From contig NC_045140.1 of assembly GCF_008831285.2 (NCBI RefSeq), positions 26,058,131 through 26,122,130 of the forward strand: a DNA stretch of 64,000 nt, read 5' to 3'. Positions 36,862 to 51,709 of this stretch are shown piece after piece. Each line of letters opens with the position of its first letter. Positions within the stretch are counted from its first letter, which is position 1. The position numbers and the translations under genes are program-made. The notes beneath the pieces were generated by a model. The model did no database searches, had not been told where the DNA came from, and saw only the letters and a program-made list of their open reading frames with translations. The DNA is from Nymphaea colorata (taxonomy: Eukaryota > Streptophyta > Magnoliopsida > Nymphaeales > Nymphaeaceae).

Positions 36862-39800
36862 GCATCTCTTTGACAGTGATGACATTTAATCTTTTGGAAG
36901 ATCAGCAGGCTGACAGTCCAAATGCATGGGAGAAGAGGAGAGATCTCTGTATTAGTGTCGTGACAAGCTATTCGCCAACAATCATCTGCACCCAACAAGG
37001 CAATCCTCTCTCTGTGTCTATTGTATGTGATGATCGGTTGTCTTTGTTTGATGTTGGATCCTTTTCAATTAGAAAATTCAAACCAAGGTAGTGAGGTGGT
37101 TTCTGGATACTGGATATCGTCTGTGATCTTGAGACGGGCTTTTCTTTACTTTGGGAATTCGATTGTGCTTCTCTTTATTAATACGTTTCTTTCTTTGGGT
37201 TTGGTTTTGAGCAGTGCGTTGTGTTCATGTTAATATTTAGTGCTTTTGATTCACGTTTGACCCTGGAAAGTGTGGTATTTTCATAAATAAAACGCAATTT
37301 CATTGTCCAGGTTTTCCTATTTAAGAAGGTTTCGTGTTTGTTTATCTTTTTGTCTGCTGTAGGACTCAAATCGCAGTTGGACTATCTGCAGCAAGGTTTG
37401 CCAGGTACTGACTATTTAAGATAATAAGGGCCCATTTGGCTTCTTAGTGATAGTTTCTTAAACTGTTTGCTGAAGATTGAATTGGTTTTCTTTCCATTGT
37501 TGGGGAAAGTTCAAAAACCAGTGGATGACATGTGAGATCTGTTTGTGAAAATAACAATGCACTTATGTTTTTTCTAGAGTTGTATTGGCTGTTGCGTTCA
37601 TTTTCAATTTTTCCCCATGATTGTGGTTCCATTCATTTTAGGAGCATAGATTATAGTAAGTTTCAGCAGATATTAAATATTTTTTGCTTCCATTTCTCCA
37701 AAAACCAATTTCGTGACTCTTTTCTTGACTTGTTTTTCTTTCTGAACGTATTTGCTTCATATCCGTTCTCACTTGAGCTTATTCTTTCATAAGAAAATCT
37801 CATAAAGTAGACATGCCCCTTTGACATGCTTTTGTTGGTATTCCTGCACGATGTATATGAACAAGATTAAGGAAGTGTATTTGTTCTAACGTCTAAAGCT
37901 TAATAAGCTCAGTATTTGCTTCCTGCTTGGTTAAACCAAACAGGATATGAAGGCCATTAAATTCTCTATTTCCTTCCTTTTCCTTTTTGAGGAGGAAACA
38001 AGGGACAATGTATAATGGAGCTTGAAACCTGACACATTCCACAAAGCTCATCATACAATTTATTTACATTGGCTGTGCATAAGGCACCAATCTTTGGATG
38101 TTATTTAAAATTCAGAAGCCAACTGATGCCCTTTCCTTTAATCAATGTGCTATTTCAGAAACAAAGTGTTTAAGATCATATTGAAATTCTTGAATGTGCC
38201 TCTGAATCTTGACCCTTCTCTGTTTTAAGAGACAATCCAACTTCACTTTGGATGATGTGGCTAAAATGGTTAATCTTGTTCTCAGATATTGCATGATGGG
38301 AGGTTCAGTCCTAAGCATCTGCAAGTCTTCATGATCCTTTCCAACTCTCCCCATCCTTGTTCAAAGATGTAACTTCAGTAAAAATGGTTTAGGTGTAGGC
38401 CTTCAGATGAACATCTCCATGGTTTCTTTTCCAAATGTTTCTTCCCCCTTTGTTTATCATTATTCCCTTCTCTTCAAACTAGATGAGCAGTCAATTCATG
38501 AAGTTTTGAGAGCTGGTGGGCTGGAAAATAACAACTCAAGGAGACCATTTGTTGTTGCCTTCAAGCTTTTATGAGAAGTTCTTTGCTTTTTGTTAAGCTG
38601 ATTTTTTGTAAATGAATGTGATTATTTATCAGCGGATATTTAAATTTCACATCTTGATTTCTAGCTTGTACATGACATTAAACTGTTGTGACCAAAATCT
38701 AATCCAGAATGGATGGCATAATGCCGATGTTCTTTGAGCAGAAGAAATCCCACTAGAACCTTAGTTTTGAACTCATTCCAAACACATTTTCCTTTCTATT
38801 AAGGATCATGGATCTGTCCTGCATGTCTTACTTGTTGAACCAAAAAGGAGCTGTACAATGCGACGTGGTCGGTGCCATATCTCAATTCCTCTAATCATGG
38901 TCAATTGAGAACTCATGTGATTGCATGTTTGAATTGAGAATTTGCACTGACTTTATAAGCTTTCAACTTTCAAGGATATGAACAATTTGGGATCTCAAGG
39001 AAAGGATCACAGGACATCACAGATCAGTATTGCACTATCTTTTATGATAAAGAGAAGGTACAAAGTTGTTCCATTTTCTATATTAGTTACAAATTATTCT
39101 GTTTATTTTAGAGTCCAACAGTAAGCTTGATATAACAATCAGTTGGTTGTGAGCCTCGTGTGTGTAGCTCCTCTTAAGTTTTATCGTTTTGACTGAAGGT
39201 GGAGCTCTTAGATGGTGGAACATTTTGGTTGTCCGAGTCACCCTCAGTTCCTGGAAGTATGTCATGGGGATCTGAAGTCCCATGCATTGCAACATGGGCG
39301 ATATCCTTTTGCTTGCTGGACAAGGATTTGTTACTATGTGTTTTAATGTATCTGTCATATGGTGTCCACTACTCCACATCATGATAACTGATTTCCTTGA
39401 CATTATTTTTCCACACATTTCAACTCAAAAGAGTTGAGCCTCCTGGGTTCAGCTTCCAGATTGTGAACACAAATATGGATGAATTCAGTCCTCGAGCTCG
39501 TAGGCGAAGTGCTCTGCTTACATGGCAACACCTTGCTTCTCTCCCTCCTAACTTGCCTGTCATATACTGTGGTGGATTTAACTCACAAAAAGAATCAACA
39601 ACTGGTCGATTTCTGCTGGGAAGATCAAGGTAGTTGTTGTCTACTGTGATCCAACAGCTACAATGACTCTTCATGAATCTCACCTTGCTATCAAACATCT
39701 TGTTGGTAATTCATGCAGAAGGGTGACTAGCAAAACAGATTATGCTACTAATTTTCTGTGAAAAGCTTGTGATTGTCAATTATGACCATCAGAGAAGATT

Positions 39801-40712
39801 CTACTTACGAGCATTGTTTCAGTGAATGTAAACATTGCATGTAGATAACCAGTTCAGATAAAATGATGTTTGGATGCCTACTGAAACGTTAGTCTTTTTA
39901 ACCAGCATCTGTTGTCGTTGCTCATACTAGAAACTTATTCTGTTATGCTTATATGATTTGTATGCATGCGAGGAAATGGATATGCTACTAGCTTTCATAT
40001 AAGAAGCTTGTGTTATCAATTGTCTTATTAGTTCTATAATCTCCTTTCCTTGATGCACAAATAAATTTTTAGGGAGCATGGAGTTATAGGTGACATGAGG
40101 GATGCATGGCATGATGCTCGAGTAAGAAAGAACGTCTCGCTCATAAGGACTTATCATGGATTCAAAGGTATTTTATTATCATCGTCTTCTTGAGAGCATT
40201 TTTTTTTTCTACTTCTTGGCTTTGGCTGTCATAATTTTACCAGAAAGAAAAAGATTTTCTCATGATATCTATGAAAATTTTTTTTCTCTTCGATCATTTT
40301 TAAATTTTATATCTCTCAGAGTGCAAGATAACTGATGGGAAACGTAATAAAGAGGTTGGTTGTTTATATTCTCGTGCCCAAACCAGTGAAATGTAGCTGT
40401 TACTCTTACAACCCATTGTGTAAATTTTCTTAAAAATGGAGGCTGATTTGCTTGTGCGTGTTGATTGCAGGGGATAAGCAAGGAGCAGTAGAATTCTTGA
40501 AATTGATATTTAGAGCTCTCTGCCTGTGCTGGGATCGGCAAACTCAAGACCTTCATGTGGATTGGATTCTTTATCGAGGCCGGTCCTTGGTTCCAATTTG
40601 CTGTGAAGTGGTTAATGACAACATAGATGGGTGCTACCCGTCATCTCATTATCCGTTGTTTGTGGAATTTATGCTTCCTCGAACTGTAAGAATGGTTGGA
40701 GAATCGACTTAA
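36858..40712 (+). CDS. DNase I-like (EEP) superfamily protein, probable pseudoenzyme
   Basis: Seven exons keep frame: 36858-36999, 37363-37404, 38975-39057, 39199-39300, 39415-39629, 40073-40167, 40471-40712 (306 aa). The fold is endonuclease/exonuclease/phosphatase-like. MTFNLLED opens strand 1. CTQQG (residues 44-48) takes the place of the usual TQE. CGGFN (175-179) takes the place of GDFN. HVDWIL (255-260) is typical, and SSHYP (284-288) takes the place of SDHYP. The three acidic residues expected for metal binding and catalysis (E47, D177, D285) read Q, G and S, while N11, D257 and H286 remain. Catalysis is therefore unlikely, and the cellular role is unknown. The open frame reaches a GTG upstream through the GA repeat, but the first in-frame ATG is 36858. 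Intron 1 is GC-AG and intron 4 is a U12 AT-AC intron. Confidence 0.92.
37000..37362 (+). other. GC-AG intron 1 of the EEP gene
   Basis: Exon 1 ends CAACAAG and the intron opens GCAATC; it closes CTGCTGTAG. Only this donor gives the phase needed to join CTQQ to GLKSQLDYLQQ. The nearby GTATGT at 37024 would shift the frame. GC donors are a minor class (about 1%) of plant introns. Confidence 0.8.
39301..39414 (+). other. U12-type AT-AC intron 4 of the EEP gene
   Basis: The donor ATATCCTTTT matches the U12 AT-AC consensus. TTCCTTGAC at 39393-39401 matches the U12 branch-site consensus TTCCTTRAC. The terminal AC lies 14 nt after the branch adenosine, within the normal range. Splicing joins ...CIATWA to TFQLKRVEPP in phase 0. 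No GT-AG pair would restore this frame. It would be removed by the minor spliceosome. Confidence 0.93.
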
Positions 40713-40936
40713 AACAGCTTTTAAAAGGAAGAGTTCAGCTTCACCTACCACACACCCTCCCCCTTCTCTTCGGAGCTGCTTAATAATGATTTTTGTATCC
40801 CAGTTTTACTTGGTTTCTCGACGTGTGATCTCAGGATGTTGGCATGATGATGTCATTTTTTTCGCACATGATTGTTATGTGCCGTTGGATCTCACAGGGC
40901 TCAGGAATGCAAATGCATGACCTTTCATGACCGGTG

Positions 40937-45293
<4,357 letters not shown>

Positions 45294-46385
45294 ACGCAAT
45301 TCACTATCCGGAAACGTTAAAGTATATGGATCTGAACAGCTCGTTGCTATTCATTCGTTGTACATTTGCACCAAATTCAATATGAGTACCTATTAAACAG
45401 CCACATGGAAGCAGGTCGAGAATAATTTGGTAAGGCAGAATAAAGGTTCAATATCTGGAGTTACATTTTGAGATATGATGTAATAGTATCACACAAGGAT
45501 TAAAAGAGTTTCTGAAGGCCATGATGACACTTGCATTAATAACAATGAATTCCCCAAGCATATACATCAAAGAATCTTTCATTTTATCATTTTCAATTAC
45601 AAATACTTGAAATCTCAAAAGAAACACTTTGATGAAACATAGCCTCAATCTAGTGATATTCTTTCATCTGGCATTTTAAAATACGGAGAAAAAATTGTAT
45701 CCATCAGGACAGGAACTAATTCTAGTTCTCTCACAAAAGACAAGGTGGATTACAAAAATCAAATTTGATAAACTGGAACCAGATTGAAACCCATCCACAT
45801 CAATTTTAACAGCTCGAATGATGGCAGCTTGATGGTGGGGGTGGCATCTACTCCCTAAAGACAAAGTTTTCCAAGGTTGTCATTCCTAGTCGCATCATAT
45901 TGTTTTAATAAGATAAAAATGCATGAGATAGAACCCTTTGCACTTGGTTCCTCGCTGCATGAGCATTTTCCAACTGGAAATACAGATCCAGTAGCATGCT
46001 TTCGGAAAGTCAACAAACATGTAGAACAATCAACTCCTTGCACTAACCGAATCACTGTGATCACCAAACAAAGTAGAAAATGTTTGTAATAAACATGCCG
46101 TATCAGACTGTGTCGTTCACATGACAAGCGCATGTTCAGCTGAAAAAGAAAAATCTCAGGATCAAGCCAACAGCTTGCACATTTAATGGTGACAGATAAA
46201 TAAGAGTAAGCAACTGAAGCGTTTCATGCATAACTGGTGACCACGGAGCAGTTACAATGGGGGTTAACAAAATTTCTCTTGCTAGAACCGTTAACAAGGA
46301 TTGGTTCTACAGAAACATGAGAATGATGAAAGCACTAAGATCATCATGCTGCAAAAATATAAAAACTTAAAGGCCAAAAGTACAA
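45294..46385. other. Convergent 3' flanks of PnsB1 and PLMT
   Basis: About 1.1 kb between two convergent stop codons. It probably holds both 3' untranslated regions. No further gene was recognised; the open frames here are short and random-looking. Confidence 0.55.
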
Positions 46386-49252
46386 TCAACCAGATGAATG
46401 CAAAGGTTTAGCACGTGTGGATGGGTTTTCCTTTGATTCAAGCATCATCATAAAGACATATCCTAGTACCCACACAAGTACGTATTGAACAGGAACCCAA
46501 CAGATAGCCGCTACAATAGAGAGTATGCTCCCCACGTACTGAGGGTCCTTTATGTATCCGAAAGGGAATTCTGTCACCCAGGGTATATTCTTCCCAAAAC
46601 GTACACCATAGTAAGTACCAGATTCCCCAAGCAACTGATAAACCCTGCAATCCACAATTTCATCTTTCAACATGAATGACAAGGGACAACAGGTGATGCA
46701 GTTAGATGAGATTACTCAAAAATAATCTAACACGTGCATTCTTCATAAGGTATAACCACCAACAAACAAAATCTCACTAAAATGTCCTACTGATAAACAT
46801 GTAAAGAGTCTGCAAAAAAAGAACCTTATAAAGTCAACTTTCTGAACTTTAATCAGAAAGAAGACATACCAAGTCCCAAGAACATGGCGGTCATCATAAA
46901 TTTTACTTTGTAAGCACAATAAAAGTATTGATAAATGTTTGGAAGAGCTGGATTCTACTAACAAGTGAATGGAAAGGGGATAAAGCTGACAGATAAACAA
47001 GAGTGGTTAAATTAAGCATAATGTCACCCACAAGCATGGAGAACTGAAAATTTGACAGTTTCAAGTGAGAAATGCCAACGCCAATGATGACAATGGTATC
47101 ACACCAGCAAAACTAAGCTGTCATCGTTGAGTTCTTCATAGTGCATCTAATAGACAATTTTTTTGACTATTAGACAATTTTTTTGACTATTTTTCATTAA
47201 GATGCTTAAGAGCGAGCTGACTTTGTGGCCCCCAAGAATGTAGTGAAGAATAAAATGTTACAAATACCTTCCAAATTGGTAAACATAATGACACATTCTT
47301 CACTCTACCCATGCAGACAAATCACGCCCTGCATGATCTCATCAGAAGTTTGAAGACCTCCACTTATAATGATTTCTCATTATTATGTTCCTTTAATTGT
47401 TGCTAATGATCTAGTTATCACTGTTTTTTTACATTTTTAATTTGATCTATAACCAATAGTGTTTTCTCCTTGTACTATTTGCAGCATAAATCATTGAACA
47501 TATACAATCCAAGTTCTTTTATTCTGGAAACAAGTTATCCATCACTTGTATATTCATACTCGAAAGTGGCTCTTTTCTATGCTACCTGAGGGTAATTCTG
47601 CAAAGGTTACAGCACCAAAGCTTTGGATCAAGATTAGGCATATAGTGGTAACATGCCCTGAAGTTTGAGAACAAGGCCCTTGCTGAAAAATCAGCTTCCC
47701 TTCTCCCAATGATCTCTCCACTTCTTACTTGACCTGTTAGGATGAGGAGAGGGACATGATTCGTGGTGATTCCCTGATGACTGGTAGGTCTGTCTGAAGC
47801 AATTCCCTGGTTACTGATCACTAGCCCAGAAGCACCATAACCAAGTGTAAACTGGATCAACGATCAAGAGCCATCATGAAAATGTATCAGAAACCAGATA
47901 AATAAGATAGGAAGCCCTCATGCCTTTTCCAGATCTTAGTTGTCGTTCAAACACGAGGTTTACCTAAATAAAAGTAAAACTAACGAAGAAAGGATTCATC
48001 CATATCCTTTAGCTGGAATCTGTTTACATCTGTGTCCGCATATATTTGAGTTACCTTGGAATCATTAGTGTGGACATTGAGGTGTTTGTAAACAAAGATA
48101 GCTATTAGATACTTGTAGGAGGGTAGAATGGAGGCAGAAGGTCAATATCATGTCCCTCACTAAATAGATAATGTTTCACAATCTTCCCTCTTCCAGCAGC
48201 TTCTCCATTCCAATCCAATGTTGATGCATTGCCTTGTTCTTGTAAATCTCTGGTTCTTGAAACCCTTTTAAGTACAAAAATTAATATGTTTCATGTAATT
48301 GATATTACTCTTGGTAACTTATGCATTTCAGGTTAGTAACTTCCACTGTCCTCAGAAGACCGCATACTGTATATGAAAAAAAAGAAAAATCCAACTTATA
48401 TGCATCTTAAGGCCAATGGTATTAGTCTATTAGATGACTGATTAGCTCCTCCTATTGCCAACATCATGAACACCATCATAATAATGTGCCTACATTTACA
48501 GGCATCTCTTGAAGAAGACAATAAAATATCAACAATGTTCTTCAACGGATAGTACAGGAAACAAAAGGATCTAAATACATCTAGGTGCTTATATTGTTAG
48601 TAACCCTAAAGTACCAAATAAATATAGGTTCTCTAGAACGTTAGAGACCCTCCTGTCGAACTCTGTATGCTCAATCTCCACCACCCCATAGGTAAGACCA
48701 AGTACCAAGAACAAGAGATCAATTTGGTAGATATTCGAAACTCCCATCTATCCAGAAAGCGGGATAATTCGGAGCATTCGTTTACGCTTTTTATCGCCGC
48801 AAACCAACTTCTCCCACTTTTCTGGATCACTGAGATCGTCCAAGGACACCCCAGGAGTGGACACTTACTCTTCATCATTTCCATTAGAAAGACAAAAAAA
48901 AAAGAAGAAAGTGAACAACTCTCGAAAGTAATCGAAACTGCAGCCATCTGAAACACCTTAACTGCAACGTGAAGGAATGAGAAACAACCAGGAAAAGCAT
49001 GACGCACCTAACGTTCAGGAACTGGCCGATAATGAAGAGTACTAAGCAGTACCAAGGCGGCCATGAGAGGCGGGCAACCGAGAAGAGGGCAATAAACTGA
49101 ACGGCCTTAAGTATATGAGAGATTTGGGCCATCTTGTGAGATGGGTCGGTGTCCTTCCCGCAGAAGTCCACCCACAACTGAGGATACGTCCACAGAACAT
49201 AGTAGAAGGCGAAGGGCAGCAGCAATGCCACTGAGACGAGAAGGCCACCCAT
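46386..49252 (-). CDS. PLMT: Phosphatidyl-N-methylethanolamine N-methyltransferase
   Basis: Two minus-strand exons, 49008-49252 and 46386-46644, join AG|G across a 2.36-kb intron to give 167 aa (about the length of plant PLMT). The protein is almost entirely membrane-embedded: MGGLLVSVALLLPFAFYYVLW, then SHILKAVQFIALFSVARLSW, then a loop FRVYQLLGE-like (NVRVYQLLGESGTYYGVRFG), the conserved block KNIPWVTEFPFGYIKDPQYV, and a last hydrophobic pair ending GYVFMMMLESKENP. It belongs to the PEMT/isoprenylcysteine-methyltransferase-like family and, at the ER membrane, transfers methyl groups from S-adenosylmethionine to phosphatidyl-mono- and dimethylethanolamine to make phosphatidylcholine. The first ATG of the family-matching frame is used; an in-frame upstream ATG is closed by a stop and forms a uORF. 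Confidence 0.95.
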
Positions 49253-49264
49253 TATCTTCACTCT

Positions 49265-49315
49265 CTAGATCGAATCAGTGAGCAGGGAGAAGGGATTAAA
49301 TCTCGGGGACGCCAT
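49265..49315 (-). promoter_or_regulatory. 16-codon uORF before PLMT
   Basis: On the minus strand ATGGCG in ACC-ATG-G context opens a 16-codon frame (MASPRFNPFSLLTDSI) that stops at TAG, 12 nt before the PLMT ATG and in the same frame. If transcribed as leader, it would be translated first and PLMT would need reinitiation or leaky scanning. The transcript start is not known. Confidence 0.5.
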
Positions 49316-51523
49316 GGTCGAGCTGAAAACGGGTCGGATGGGTAATGATCTGAACACGATCCGAATATTAGGCAGAAGACAAAAATTTGAACAAACGCCT
49401 AAGATTTGGTCAAGTAGTATTAGATCAGTTATCACCTCTCAATTTTAAACAACAAACATTCATCTTTTCAAAGAAACTCTCAAAGAGTTGCCTATTAAAA
49501 AAAAAATTAACTTTTAATATGAAACAAAATATCTCTCGTGCATGAACGCCTTTTCTTGATAAGAGAAAATAATTATAAAACTTTCTTTAATTGAACTAAT
49601 CATAAACGATGCGTAACTTTTGAAACTTACATTTTAGAGACGTAGGAAACTCATCCTCAAATAATCACCAGATCAGCCGGAAAAGCCAAGTGAGATTAAA
49701 AAAGGTACGAAAAAAGCCAAGTGAATACCATTGACATCTACTTCTTTGCATATTCATGTATTCGCACTCGAATATGAGCAAAGAAAAGTCATATCTAATT
49801 CCAAATCTAAAATCCGATTGCATAACCCGAACCCAATCACAATCCGATCGGTTTTTAACTGGCCAATTTTCAAAATGTATGAACATTAAATATAAGATAT
49901 TCATTTAAAATTAATTGGATATTTATATATATTTGAATCCAAATATGATTGGATATCATTTCTTAAATTTGACTCCGATCTACTTTCATAATCGAATATT
50001 AATTTTTTTTTATTTTCCGTTTTCTTCATAATGTTTGAGTTGAATATCCAATCCAAACTAGATATATTGAAGCTCCAGTTATAAATGCCTCTTTCTCTCT
50101 CTCTCACACAGACAAGAGTACACCACACATAGCATATCCCCTCCACGCCACCAAAAATTTGATCAAGGACCATTTTTGCTTGATAAACTTGTGTTGAGAC
50201 CTATTACAATACAGAAGATTAACGCATGACAATGACCATGAGATTTGAACATCAAACCCCTTTGAAATGAGCCGCCTTGCTGCCAAGTGATGAAGCAACT
50301 GGTATTTGCATTTGTCTATGAACTTTTGAGCAAGGATATATTAGCCCTACTAAATAACCAACTAGTCATTAATGAGATACTTAGGCATTTGATTACTTAA
50401 GATTTGCAATCGATAGATAATAGATCTGAAGTGACAAAAAATTCATGGTAAAATCCGTGGTTCACACTAAGATCAACATTTCATCTTCTTGCATTGAGAT
50501 GAGGCATTTGACAAGAGAATATTTCTCTTTACCAATTTTGTCCTTATACAAGGTGTCTCCTTTTTCTCACTTAAGGGACATTTTGGTCATTTTGAACCCT
50601 GAACACACTGCTAGCATGTTCAGGCCTGAAGGCATAACCTTCTCGGATGGGGCATGAACTTGAGAGTTGGAATGAGATATTGGGTGGTCCTTCGTAAATC
50701 ACCTTAAAGTTGAGCCGCCTTTTGGGAACTTTCACTTTCTTCTGTTTTTCCATTTGACAACCATAAGCTCTACCCCAGACAAAGTTTGAGATAGAAACTT
50801 GAAAATCCAATTCCATTTTGAGATTGGTTTTACTTATTTTCCAAAATAAACATATATTAGTAGGTATTACTTTTAAACATCAAATATGTTATTGCGGTGA
50901 TACTTCAGTAGGTCCTTCTAAAGAACACATCGTTCTTTATTCAACTATTTTTTTTTTTTTTTTAAAATAAAAGTTTTCTATACTGAGCTAAGATCCAGCT
51001 TAGAAAGGAGCAGAGGTCTAGACTTCTTGGGCAAGGCTGAGCGAGCTCAAGCTAACGTTCTCTAAGCTCTGGTGCTGAGCTCAATCAAAAGCATCCAAGG
51101 CTTGAGATAAAAGTCAAGAATTGGCAAGGAAACGATGAAGATGTCGAGCCTTCACAACCGCCATGATTTCTGCCTGAAGAGCATGCAGCCAAAGATGAGA
51201 AAGCTCGCCTCGGAAAAGCTAAGCACAAGAGAGTGGCTTGACTTATTTTCTTTCTCTAGATTTCTTGCGAATTAACCTTAGCAAGATTATAACCTTGATA
51301 TGGATTGGAATCCGGACATTATTCTTGGTTCAGATCATTGGCATAGATCCAAAATGCAATTACGTTGGATCCCAGCGTTCGAGGACTACATCCTATTCTC
51401 GTTTATACGTAATAACTAAAAATTTTGGCCATTGCTTTTTGGAAGTGGCGATGGGATACGTGCTTCAAAATCCAGATTCGACTCTACACCGTCGAATCTT
51501 GTTCATAGAACAGCTTTGAATCA
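49316..51523. other. Intergenic, 5' flank of PLMT
   Basis: AT-rich DNA with short poly(A)/poly(T) runs. A weak tRNA-like A/B-box pair on the minus strand at 50240-50285 was considered and not accepted. No gene is supported. Confidence 0.45.
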
Positions 51524-51702
51524 CTAGCGCAGCCAGAAATTTTGACTGTTGTGGGCACTAATTCAATAAGTTTTATAATTTTAGGGGCACCTATATATAA
51601 TATGAACACTAAAATATATCAAATTGGTAATGTAAAAACAAATAACCTTTGTAAAGCTGCTATGGGCAGTTGCCCACACCAGTCACCATGTGCCCCTGCC
51701 AC
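51524..51702. mobile_element. Small hAT-like non-autonomous element
   Basis: The segment is flanked on both sides by TGAATCA (51517-51523 and 51703-51709), a 7-bp match close to the 8-bp duplication of hAT elements. Its ends (CTAGCGCAGCCAG on the left; GTGGCAGGGGCA reversed on the right) resemble the loose CAGTGGCGGAGCC-type termini common in plant repeats. The interior has TGGGCAGTTGCCCACACC and no coding capacity. Confidence 0.45.
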
Positions 51703-51709
51703 TGAATCA

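Noticed and set aside
48633-49007. 124-codon minus-strand frame following PLMT exon 1
   Set aside because: It lies in the PLMT intron directly after the donor site and has no similarity to the family; the exon 2 junction at 46644 restores the known protein.
50240-50285. A third SINE on the minus strand
   Set aside because: TGGCAGCAAGGCGG and ATGTTCAAATCTC resemble A and B boxes, but the gap between them is too short for a tRNA-derived promoter and no shared core with the two accepted copies was found.
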